Assembly: GCA_000333855.2 (NCBI GenBank)
Contig: CM007334.1
Coordinates: 302,012 to 329,685, forward strand
Source: Endotrypanum monterogeii
Lineage: Eukaryota > Euglenozoa > Kinetoplastea > Trypanosomatida > Trypanosomatidae
DNA length: 27,674 nucleotides
Reading direction: 5' to 3'
Under the pieces are notes generated by a model. It had not been told where the DNA came from and ran no database searches. It saw only the letters and a program-made list of their open reading frames with translations. The position numbers and the translations under genes are program-made. Below, piece by piece: positions 19,326-27,280 of the stretch (the stretch's first letter is position 1; the number at the start of each line of letters is the position of its first letter).

Positions 19326-19342
19326 GATGCAAGATTGCACAT
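19223..19342 (-). other. Upstream overlapping ORF (39 codons) at the start of the 1030-aa protein gene
   Basis: An ATG at 19342-19340 lies 17 nt upstream of the chosen start, out of frame with it, and reads 39 codons to a TAG at 19223. Both ATGs have A at -3. If the mRNA begins at the predicted acceptor (19391-19390), ribosomes meet this ATG first. Confidence 0.5.
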
Positions 19343-19389
19343 TCTCAGTTCTGTCCTTAGCAGTCCGTTAAATCTCCGTCAGCACAGCG

Positions 19390-19428
19390 CTCAAACAGCA
19401 ACACCACGCAGGGAGCAAAAAAAAAAAA
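19390..19428 (-). promoter_or_regulatory. Predicted spliced-leader acceptor for the 1030-aa protein gene
   Basis: A coding-strand run of 12 T (19428-19417) is followed by a pyrimidine-containing stretch and TTTGAG. The first AG (19391-19390) gives a 64-nt 5' UTR that contains an out-of-frame ATG. Confidence 0.5.
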
Positions 19429-19871
19429 GTCGAAGGCACAGAAGATGGGGCGTCGTGTATCTCGAAGGGGATACGAATATCCAGAAAAAAAAATTTTTTT
19501 GAGAGAAAGTGAACCGGAAGCGATGTGCACTTGTACGCATGCACATACTGCTGTGTGGCCTTCACTCCAAGATCCGAGACGGAAGGAAAGATTTTTTTTT
19601 AAAAAGGAGGAGGAGGATGCTGTTCACAAAGGCCTCGTGCTCCCTGTCCGAGGAGGGAAGGAGGGAAGGCTTTGAATGCTCATCAGAGGAGACTGGGACG
19701 TCTCAACTAGACTCATCTCACGAGTTCGAAAAACAAAACAAAAAACTCGACCCCTTGCGCACCGATTTCTCGTATTTTGTGCGGCGTCGATAGGCGTAAA
19801 ATCTTTGATGAGCGCCTCTTTTCCTCTTCGCCTCACTACCACCAGAAACAGCAGTCTGTGCATATAAAAAG

Positions 19872-19875
<4 letters not shown>

Positions 19876-19907
<32 letters not shown>
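19876..19907. repeat. (TA)n microsatellite next to a 13-base G run
   Basis: TA run of about 31 bp in the proximal 3' UTR of the SWC4-like gene. A G homopolymer follows at 19918-19930, which reads as poly-C on the mRNA strand. Confidence 0.9.
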
Positions 19908-19909
<2 letters not shown>

Positions 19910-19947
19910 CTTAGGGAGGGGGGGGGGGGGATATAAGCTACAGGGCT

Positions 19948-22900
19948 CTACGCCCCCTCCCCAGATTCCTCACTGACCTTCTTCAGGCCTTCCAAAACGT
20001 GCTCGAGCCGTGTTGCGAAGCGTAGCAGTAATGTATTCTGCGTGTATGCGACACGAATGGCGCCAACGAGAGACTGGGCAATTGGATTAACCTCCATGAG
20101 AGCTGAAGCGTCATCATAAAGGTAACGCTCCAGCTCCTGCTCCACCTCACGGTGCAAACGCGGCAGAGTGGGGGGCAGAGAAAGGAGGACAGCCTCATCG
20201 GTGTGACTGACGACGCGGTTGCACACCGCAGCTGCGCTAACCTTCCGCAATTGATCATACTCGTCCTCTGTTAGGATAGGGTCCAGTGAGGCACAGTTCG
20301 CGGCATTCACAGTCGCCACTGTGTTGCCAGTCGCAGATGTCTGCTCCGTGTTTGATAAAGGTGCCGGAGATGCGGTGGTAGACATCTGTGAATTCCTCGC
20401 TACGGTGCATCTTTGCACGTGTGTGTCGACAGGGCACACCTCTTCCTCTTGCAAGGGATTCGTGAGTGTGTGCGGCAGTGCAGGAGGTGTAGGAAGCAGC
20501 CAACCGGCCTGCACCACGCCCCTTAGTCGAGCACAACGGAAGGGTAGCACATCGTTGAGGTACGACTGGACCGCGGTGTAGGTAGCGTCCACTGGAAGTT
20601 GAGACGTGTGCGCGCTATCCGTCGCAGCTCCTGCGAAACCGTGTGACCGAGATGTGGGAGAAGACAATCTGGTGGGGCGGCGCTGTCGCTTTCCATATGC
20701 ACCACGTTCCTTCACTCCCTCATCAACCTCCTCACCCGCAGGGCTGCCCTCCGGTCCCTGCTCGCCATCACTGAACTCGCTAGCGCTCTCGGAGGGTGCA
20801 GATGCCTCACTGTCCACAGCCCTATTCGTGTCGTTGAGACGTGATCGCGCATTTGCTGCAACACTTGCTGGCTCGCTCTTGACCACTGCCACGCGATCTC
20901 TGTCCTTGTCGTCAGTGGCAACCTGTGCCTGGCCAGCACTGCGGGCACGTTTGTGTGGACCTGTCATTCCTGCAGCAGAACGAGACGCTTGTTGCGATAG
21001 CGACGCGACAGCATCAACCGCAGCGACAGAGCCTAGCGCGCCAAGGGCCTCACAGGCCGCTTTGCGTACCGTAGCATCAGCGGCTCGCCACGCAGCAGGA
21101 TCTACACTCGGCAGCGGCTGAAGCTGCACTGTGAAGGCGCCCCGAGGCGGACGGCATGGCAACCGCGACATAAAACCTCCCCCAAGATGTACCGATGCCT
21201 CTGTGGTGGCGGCGCCGTCTGTCACGTCCGCTTCCCCGCTTTCCTCTCTCCATTTGGGTGCTCCGTCGAGGTGGACCTCGTCGTCTCGGCCATAGAAGGC
21301 AAACACAGCGCGCTGCAGTGCAACAGCGGCACTTGACGCCAACGCGAGGTAGCGATTGGCTGCCAGCTGATACGGCACATTTGTCGCTTGCTCTTGCTCG
21401 AGCAATCGTGTCAGGCAGGCGCGCCGGCGAACCTCAGCGTCGTGTGCAAACCAGGGATTCGGAGTTGTGTACATAGTGAGTCGCTGCAGCGCAGTACCCT
21501 TCGCCTCCATCGGGGGTGGTGTAGGTCGGAAATCAGATGCAAGCGCCTCTGACTCGTCAAGTCCGGTAGCAGCACGTGCGGCGGAGGAACCCTGCAGTGA
21601 GAGCGGAATTGGCGGCTGTGACAGCAGTTGCAACGAAGAGGACGACGATGACCCAGCGTCTCTCTCGGTGACGATACTTGAAGACTGCTGCAACGGCGCT
21701 GGAACTGCACCGGCGTCATGCGCAGCCTCTGGAATCTCAGCACGCTGGAGTAGAGCATAGCGGTCGAAGGAGGCGACAAAAGGATGCACATTACGCGAGG
21801 CCGCCGTTGTCGAAGCACACACTGCCACACCGCTGTCGTCGTGAGCAATAGTCGCTTTCTTTTTGCCTCCGCCCCCACAACTGCTGCGTCCCGCAGGTGA
21901 GGCTACGGGGAGTGACCCACCTAACGGGTTAAGTTCTTGCGACTGGAAAGCGTCCATCAGCCGCTGTCTCCGCTGCTGCAGAACTCCGGCAGTCACACGG
22001 TGGTATTCGGCACACACCTCCTCCACAGACGGTACCCACGCCTCGCCCTGGACTCGACTCCCCGCACGACTGCCCCCCGACCATCGCCAGCGGTCAACAA
22101 TCACGACAGGGTTGCCAAAGCGCTCCCACAGCTGCACCAGGTAGCTGGACGAGGCGTACGTGAAACACGTTGATGGCAGTGGCTTTGTATCAATCAAATC
22201 GTATTCGCTTTGTGTAAAGGTGAAAAACGCCAGCGGCGATTGAACCAAGATGGGGTCGCCTGAGGTTGGAATGAATGGTGAGGAAGAGGGGAAGCAACCA
22301 CCACCATCATGGCCACGTCCCTCTCTACAGTTCTCCTCCCTCTCCCTGCGCAAGAGGACATCAGCAGAGACAGCAGACAAAACAGCTGGCAAGGAGGCAG
22401 TGGAGTATGAGCTGTCGCAACACATCCCCAACCCACTGGAATACAAACGATTTGCGTTGCATTGCTCTCCGCCGTTCGGCGATGCTTCAGGTTGCTCTTG
22501 AGCACGTCGCAAGGTCATCTCTGCCCATGCAGCGTTGGCCAGCGCGTTGGCCTGTGACACATCATCTACACGCCTCCAACGCTGTCCGATGCACCAGGTC
22601 GACGACGGGGACCGCGACGAGATTGTCGAGACGGAGGTTCGGTGCGTTGTCTCAAAGAGTTGCCAGGAGCGACGGACGCGCGGTGCAACGACGGACATGC
22701 CACCACTAATGCCGTCGTGGAGAGCTCCAACAGCGCCGCGCTGAGCCGCCGATGTTGATGCAGAGCATAGGGATACGGCGTCCCACATGGCAGACGTCAC
22801 TGTCGACGTCGAGAGCCCTCCGTCTAAGGAAGTGGGTTTTGTGAAGGCTGCCGCCGGCATGGCGCACTGCCCGAACATGTCCGGCAGACGAGAGGAAGCG

Positions 22901-23178
22901 CCATTTCCAATCCGGTTATCGCCTGCGGCTACACCCCCAGTGTGCGACGCTATTGGAGGTAACGTGACGCCGTCATGTAGCGCGAAGCGACGTTGGTCTT
23001 CGAGGAGCGACTGTACCTGCGTCCTGGTTGCGCGGCGCCGGCCCCGAGGAGGCTCCACAGATCCCTTTGTGACGTTGACCTTAGTGGAACCAGCTCGGAG
23101 AGCGTTCGATACCTCTAGGTTATCCTTGAGCTCCGTGGCGAGGAGTGAGGCAGCCACATCACTGCCACCGCGCTCCAT
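19948..23178 (-). CDS. DMAP1/SWC4 (Eaf2)-like chromatin-complex subunit, 1076 aa
   Basis: Assigned to the DMAP1/Swc4 family, shared subunits of the NuA4 acetyltransferase and SWR1 H2A.Z-exchange complexes in the nucleus. Family hallmarks appear in order. There is a Trp-rich N-terminal stretch (RRSWQLFETT near 169-178, then STWCIGQRWRR near 193-202). A segment of the form FFTFTQSEYD...LVQLWERFGNPVVIVDRWRW (about 318-366) corresponds to the family's 'FAxFNKxxxxPxYxxxEY' and 'LFxLxxRFDLRFxVIxDRY' SANT-like region. SVEEVCAEYHRVTAGVL (384-400) matches the 'SVEDLKxRYYxVxxxL' helix. NPWFAHDAEVRRRACLTRLLEQ (574-595) matches 'xxFDxxHExxRRxxLxxL'. About 168 low-complexity residues (406-573) split these last two. 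A Ser/Glu-rich acidic stretch and a basic patch (KRQRRPTR) follow, then a helical C-terminus. The longest frame starts at GTG 23214; ATG 23178 is chosen. No search was run; the alternative is a divergent kinetoplastid-only protein. Confidence 0.62.
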   Translation of the reverse strand: MERGGSDVAASLLATELKDNLEVSNALRAGSTKVNVTKGSVEPPRGRRRATRTQVQSLLEDQRRFALHDGVTLPPIASHTGGVAAGDNRIGNGASSRLPDMFGQCAMPAAAFTKPTSLDGGLSTSTVTSAMWDAVSLCSASTSAAQRGAVGALHDGISGGMSVVAPRVRRSWQLFETTHRTSVSTISSRSPSSTWCIGQRWRRVDDVSQANALANAAWAEMTLRRAQEQPEASPNGGEQCNANRLYSSGLGMCCDSSYSTASLPAVLSAVSADVLLRREREENCREGRGHDGGGCFPSSSPFIPTSGDPILVQSPLAFFTFTQSEYDLIDTKPLPSTCFTYASSSYLVQLWERFGNPVVIVDRWRWSGGSRAGSRVQGEAWVPSVEEVCAEYHRVTAGVLQQRRQRLMDAFQSQELNPLGGSLPVASPAGRSSCGGGGKKKATIAHDDSGVAVCASTTAASRNVHPFVASFDRYALLQRAEIPEAAHDAGAVPAPLQQSSSIVTERDAGSSSSSSLQLLSQPPIPLSLQGSSAARAATGLDESEALASDFRPTPPPMEAKGTALQRLTMYTTPNPWFAHDAEVRRRACLTRLLEQEQATNVPYQLAANRYLALASSAAVALQRAVFAFYGRDDEVHLDGAPKWREESGEADVTDGAATTEASVHLGGGFMSRLPCRPPRGAFTVQLQPLPSVDPAAWRAADATVRKAACEALGALGSVAAVDAVASLSQQASRSAAGMTGPHKRARSAGQAQVATDDKDRDRVAVVKSEPASVAANARSRLNDTNRAVDSEASAPSESASEFSDGEQGPEGSPAGEEVDEGVKERGAYGKRQRRPTRLSSPTSRSHGFAGAATDSAHTSQLPVDATYTAVQSYLNDVLPFRCARLRGVVQAGWLLPTPPALPHTLTNPLQEEEVCPVDTHVQRCTVARNSQMSTTASPAPLSNTEQTSATGNTVATVNAANCASLDPILTEDEYDQLRKVSAAAVCNRVVSHTDEAVLLSLPPTLPRLHREVEQELERYLYDDASALMEVNPIAQSLVGAIRVAYTQNTLLLRFATRLEHVLEGLKKVSEESGEGA

Positions 23179-23220
23179 GTTTCGGGGAGCTCTTGCTTTA
23201 TGACTTACACTCACTTACCC

Positions 23221-23277
23221 CTCGTCGGTTCAGGGGAGGAGCAGAGGGGAGGAGCAGAGGGGAGGGGGGATAGAGGG
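23221..23277 (-). promoter_or_regulatory. Predicted polypyrimidine tract and spliced-leader acceptor for the SWC4-like gene
   Basis: On the coding strand bases 23277-23233 are almost entirely C and T, built partly from a 13-bp repeat (GGGGAGGAGCAGA on the plus strand, just over two copies). The first following AG (23222-23221) gives a 42-nt 5' UTR free of in-frame ATG, supporting the start at 23178. Confidence 0.55.
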
Positions 23278-23960
23278 GCACTCGCAAAGGCAATGTTCAC
23301 CGACTCCAGGAAAGGGGGGAATAACAATGCAAGGGGAGAGTCGGAGATTGAGGTCCAAGCTGACTATCCTCAGCGGCACCCTCGCGGAGGTGTCCCTGTG
23401 TATGTCAGGGATGTAGGTGTGGATAGATATGTGGATACGTGCTCGCACGTGATCATAGAGGTTACGACAGTAGACGATGATTGCTCTGCCTTCCCCCTTT
23501 TCTCTTTCCGGAAGCCGCTAAGCGCGAAGGCAAGACCGTGTCCCGCTGCACAAACCTCTAGGACACTCGACCAGGAGGGGCTGAGTCAACAGATGACTCC
23601 GGCAGTGGCAACAGAACATTTGCGGACGTACGTCGGCGAGAACGAAAGCGCCACACCGCCAAAAAAAAAAGAAAAAAGAGAGAGATGTCGCGCTTCAGTG
23701 GAGCATACGAAGAGGGCAACAAAAAAAAAAAGTGCATCTTGTGTGTGTGTTTGGGGTGGGGGGAGGGGGGGGAGTACACCCACATCACAAGATGCTCCAT
23801 GATATGCACAGCAGACCAGTGTGTGGGCTAGAATAAGGGAGCTCAACACCACTAGCACACCCGCACAGCGCACATATTGTTTCTTGTTTTCGAGATCATG
23901 CCAAAAGGGTACCGAACATGTACAGCCTCACCGGGAGAAAATCAAAACACACCACAGAGT

Positions 23961-23963
<3 letters not shown>

Positions 23964-23991
<28 letters not shown>
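23964..23991. repeat. (CA)14 microsatellite
   Basis: Uninterrupted CA run in the 3' flank of the RTF1-like gene. Confidence 0.9.
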
Positions 23992-24396
23992 CTCCCCCAC
24001 TCCCACTGCCTTGAAAGAACCCAAAGTTACATCCGGTCGCGAAAAATGTTTCCTCAGTTGTTGATTTTTTTTTTCTTTTCCAGTGGAAGCTGCAAATGCT
24101 GATGCACCCCCGCCGCCGTGCATCGCTAAAGACGCACGCATACACATACACATACACAAATACACGTACACAGACAACAGTGAGAAGAAGAAAAAACGAG
24201 TTCGGAACGCCTCCACGGACGCAAAGGTGGCAGGGGTGGTGAAGTGTGGGGAAAGAAGGGCACAGAGCACGCACACCTAGCGAAAAAAAAAAATGGAGAT
24301 TCATCATCCACACTTTAACAGACAGAAAAAAAAAAAAGAGCAAGGGACCCGTGACGGCGCCGCGTGTGCGGGAACAATCAGCAACAGACACGCATG

Positions 24397-26316
24397 TCAT
24401 TCCCCTCTCGCGCGCTTCGCCATACGCACGGTACTGCGGTGCACCAACTGCGCCTGCACCTGAGCCGGTGAGCTCTCCTCCGTACGAAGTCGATTAGGAA
24501 GCAGACGCCTCCCCCCCGGACGACGGCCAAGACGCATCGGATTTGCAGAGGTGCCAACGCTGCTTGCTGTTGGGTCGTTGTCACATGTTGAGTCCGCACC
24601 AGAGGACGTGGTAGCAGCGGCTTGTAAGATGGAGTCGATGTCCGCGTCAGTGCCGTCCGCCATCAGATCAGCATCAGCACACTCCGCGAAGGAAATCCGC
24701 TGTGCATCATAATATGCCTTGAACCGCTCCACGAAGGCGTCCTTGTCTCGCATTGAGGTCCCTGCACCGTCGCCAGCACCGTCATTGCCGACGGCCGTCC
24801 CGGTCGCGGTGGCACCCTCGTCGCTCTTTTTCGTGCCGCTTGACTCGCCAGCTTGTGCCTTGACGTAGTCCTCCGCCTTGCTCGCACGCTCCCTGTCATC
24901 TGTGATCCACAGCCCGCACGACTCCAAAAGATTACCCTTACGCTCCAAGCGCCGCTCGTTGGCGATACCCCGGCGACGGTTGCGCGTGTTTGTGTCTCGG
25001 TTACGCTTTGTTATCTCAGCCAGTCTGTTCAAGTAGGCACTGCGGGACTCATCGCTGATGTAATGGAAAAAAGATTCTTCAGCCTCGCGAAGATGTGAGA
25101 GGTGCTGTGAGAGCGAGGATAAAGAACCGGACTGCGACCCCGATGGAGCCTGCGTCCCTGCCGGCTGCGAGAATGGCGCCGACGCTTCGTCACCGAGGAT
25201 AGGTGCAGAAGACAGTCCCTCTGTGGGGATGTCTATATTTGATGTAGAAGCAGCGGATACAACGCGATGTGGGTGTTGCTGCGCACGCAACACGCTTCTC
25301 GGTAAAAAGGGTGAGAGTGGTGTATCTATCACCGCGGCAGCTGTAGTGCACGATGTCGGCGCGGTGACAGCGCCATCGGAGGATTGAGTCTGGGTCATGA
25401 AGTAGCCCATTGCGCTCCCTGCAGAAGGGCTGACTACCGAGTCCTGCGTCAGGTCCACCTGACCATCCTGCGCTGCGTTAAGACCCGTTGCCACATGGAT
25501 AAATGACGACGTCCCGAGTGCGCGTCTCTTCTGTTTGCTCTGCTCCACACGCTGCTGCTGCATGTAGGCTGCAGTGCGCACAGGGGCCGCCGCCACACCG
25601 ATGGTGCTGTACCGTTGCCGCTGAGCCTTCGACTCCTCAATCTCGGCCTCGGTCCATTGATGGTGCGTCAGGTGTTGTTTCTTGTACTGACGAAGCAACT
25701 CCACCTGTCTCGGGGTGGGCACATACACACGCGGGTTTCGCGGCACAGCCGCCGACGGCACGGTGTCCTGTTCAGCTGTCAGAGTCGCATCCTCGGTATC
25801 GATCAAAACTGGAGGGGCAGCAGGTGCTTCATCGAGAACGCCGTCCCTGTACACCTCAGTCGGCCGCTGGTTCGCACTGGCCACACAGAACGCTAAAATC
25901 TCATCTTCCGTCGGAACCGTGTTTGAAAGCTGGGGAAGCATAACTATCTCCTCCTCTCCTGTGGCAGTGGAGGCATCCGACGAAGGAGACCTTGGCTGCA
26001 CCGACTCAACCGTAAAACACACCCAGAAGGTCTTGCCGCGCCACTCGATGGTTGGGGAAGTCACAAGAGGCTCCGCACCCGTCCCTTGTCCCGTCATCAA
26101 ATCCTCGAGGAGAACTATACGACGGACTCGCGACCACGAGTACCGTTCTGATGCATCGCGGTGATGATAGCGCACAAAAAAATTTAAAAACGGTTGATCG
26201 CCGATGCGTGTGCCAGCTTGGCTGATTTCGGCAGGAAAGAACGCCTGATCCGCATACTTATGCACCGACTTGGCGTTCAGGGTGATAGTTTGCACCTCTT
26301 CCTTTGTAAGCAACAT
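24397..26316 (-). CDS. RTF1-like Plus3-domain protein (Paf1 complex, transcription elongation), 639 aa
   Basis: Probable homologue of RTF1, a Paf1-complex factor that travels with RNA polymerase II. Residues about 2-157 read as a Plus3 domain: an N-terminal helical segment, FLNFFVRYHHRD, the WSRVRRIVLLEDL strand pair, WRGKTFWVCFTVES, then the diagnostic end LPQLSNTVPTEDEILAFC...RPT (127-153), equivalent to the family's 'xxxSNxxFTxxExxxW...PT'. Downstream, LLRQYKKQHLTHHQWTEAEIEESKAQRQRY resembles the RTF1 helix 'IKEAxNYxxxxxDIExxVxxKxRF', and LNRLAEITKRNRDTNTRNRRRGIANER (429-455) resembles its 'LNxLExRAxxLDxxRTxxIxxIxxIN' segment. Unlike yeast and human RTF1, the Plus3 domain begins at the very N-terminus, so no upstream histone-modification domain is present. 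The frame extends 65 codons further, but those residues encode 5' UTR microsatellite (THTHTQ) and lie upstream of the predicted acceptor, so Met at 26316 is used. Confidence 0.68.
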   Translation of the reverse strand: MLLTKEEVQTITLNAKSVHKYADQAFFPAEISQAGTRIGDQPFLNFFVRYHHRDASERYSWSRVRRIVLLEDLMTGQGTGAEPLVTSPTIEWRGKTFWVCFTVESVQPRSPSSDASTATGEEEIVMLPQLSNTVPTEDEILAFCVASANQRPTEVYRDGVLDEAPAAPPVLIDTEDATLTAEQDTVPSAAVPRNPRVYVPTPRQVELLRQYKKQHLTHHQWTEAEIEESKAQRQRYSTIGVAAAPVRTAAYMQQQRVEQSKQKRRALGTSSFIHVATGLNAAQDGQVDLTQDSVVSPSAGSAMGYFMTQTQSSDGAVTAPTSCTTAAAVIDTPLSPFLPRSVLRAQQHPHRVVSAASTSNIDIPTEGLSSAPILGDEASAPFSQPAGTQAPSGSQSGSLSSLSQHLSHLREAEESFFHYISDESRSAYLNRLAEITKRNRDTNTRNRRRGIANERRLERKGNLLESCGLWITDDRERASKAEDYVKAQAGESSGTKKSDEGATATGTAVGNDGAGDGAGTSMRDKDAFVERFKAYYDAQRISFAECADADLMADGTDADIDSILQAAATTSSGADSTCDNDPTASSVGTSANPMRLGRRPGGRRLLPNRLRTEESSPAQVQAQLVHRSTVRMAKRARGE

Positions 26317-26325
26317 TACTTGAAC

Positions 26326-26358
26326 CTTACGAAAGACAGACAGATACGGTGAAAAAAA
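26326..26358 (-). promoter_or_regulatory. Predicted spliced-leader acceptor for the RTF1-like gene
   Basis: On the coding strand TTTTTTTTCACC and then CTGTCTGTCTTTCG lead to TAAG. The AG at 26327-26326 gives a 9-nt 5' UTR before the ATG at 26316. It removes the upstream 65-codon extension from the mature mRNA. Confidence 0.6.
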
Positions 26359-26916
26359 ATATGCGTGAGGATGTATCTGTGTGTGTGTGTGTGTTAGGGG
26401 GACAGGAAAGGGTGGAGACTTCCCTTGAAGAAAAAGAAGGGAGGTGAGCGTTAAGCTGCAGCGATCACTTTGTTCGAGTTGTTCGTTGAGATGGTGTGTG
26501 GGGAATGACAAAAGTAGTGGAGAAAGATAAAAAAAGGTGGGTGATCATTCGAGATTCCTTTCGAACGCACTCCGCAATCCAAGCAATTGACACAGTCCCC
26601 CCACCCAAAAAAAAAAGAAGGAGCGGGTGAGTGGCACAAAAAAAAAGGACGGAAAAGAGTGAAGGGGTCACCGTCCATCCAAATTCCAAAAATCAGCGTG
26701 CCAGCTGCATTTAGGCGTGAAGATGCTTTCCCCGGCGAAGCGGTCTCCCTTCAATTGTATTTGTGATATGCAAGCATCCACTAGTGAGCAACGGAAGTTT
26801 GCCAATTTGACGGCAACAGAAAAAAAAAGAAGGCAACAACCATGAAAAAACTCCCCCCCAAGAAAAAGAAAATTTCACGTAAGGTGTAACCACACCAGCA
26901 GGGAATAAATAAATAA

Positions 26917-26939
26917 ATATATATATATATATATATATA
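26917..26939. repeat. (AT)n microsatellite
   Basis: AT run preceded by three AAAT units, in the spacer upstream of the RTF1-like gene. Confidence 0.9.
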
Positions 26940-27280
26940 CGTATGGATAATGAGAAATACGTGACGGTTCATCATCGTCAAGATGTTTTCCCTCCCTGCC
27001 TTCGAGGATCTCACTCTCATCATTTTATCGGCTTCTGTACTCAATGGAACCCCATCTGAGTTAATGTGCGAGATGCACAGTGGGTCGCCCTCTCCCCTCC
27101 CACGTAACTGAGGATGCGACCGGTGGCAACGCGCTCGCTGCACTTGCTTCGCGGTACATACCATTGCCTTGCTTTGCTTTGCTAGGATATCCGCACTTCG
27201 GCAATCAATATCATTGCTGCTAAGGGTGCAGCTGCTGTAAATGTTAGAGGAGAGTGCCGCACCGAGTTGAACCTTAGTCG

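Larger units (their letters stand above)
19326..19947. other. 0.6-kb spacer between the SWC4-like gene and the 1030-aa protein gene
   Basis: No gene seen. It contains the 12-T coding-strand tract used for the predicted splice acceptor, two further short A runs, a TA run (19876-19907) and a 13-base G run (19918-19930) just beyond the stop codon of the SWC4-like gene. Confidence 0.7.
23179..24396. other. 1.2-kb spacer between the RTF1-like and SWC4-like genes
   Basis: No credible gene. It holds the 5' UTR of the SWC4-like gene and the 3' UTR of the RTF1-like gene. The left half (about 23280-23640) is mixed-composition sequence without microsatellites. The right half has A and G runs, a CA tract (23964-23991) and further A runs. 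A 200-aa plus-strand frame (23200-23802) ends in Gly/Lys-rich low complexity and opposes the transcription direction, so I do not call it. Confidence 0.65.

Noticed and set aside
19326..19340. GTG start, 5 codons upstream, for the 1030-aa protein
   Set aside because: Non-ATG start. The in-frame ATG at 19325 is used instead.
23179..23214. GTG start, 12 codons upstream, for the SWC4-like protein
   Set aside because: The codon is GTG and trypanosomatid nuclear genes start at ATG. The ATG at 23178 follows a predicted acceptor.
23200..23802. 200-codon plus-strand frame in the RTF1-SWC4 spacer
   Set aside because: Opposite to the transcription direction, with low-complexity Lys/Gly ends derived from homopolymers and no recognisable domain.
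26317..26511. 65-residue N-terminal extension of the RTF1-like protein
   Set aside because: It encodes microsatellite residues, includes a T-rich tract, and lies upstream of a good AG acceptor 9 nt before the chosen ATG.
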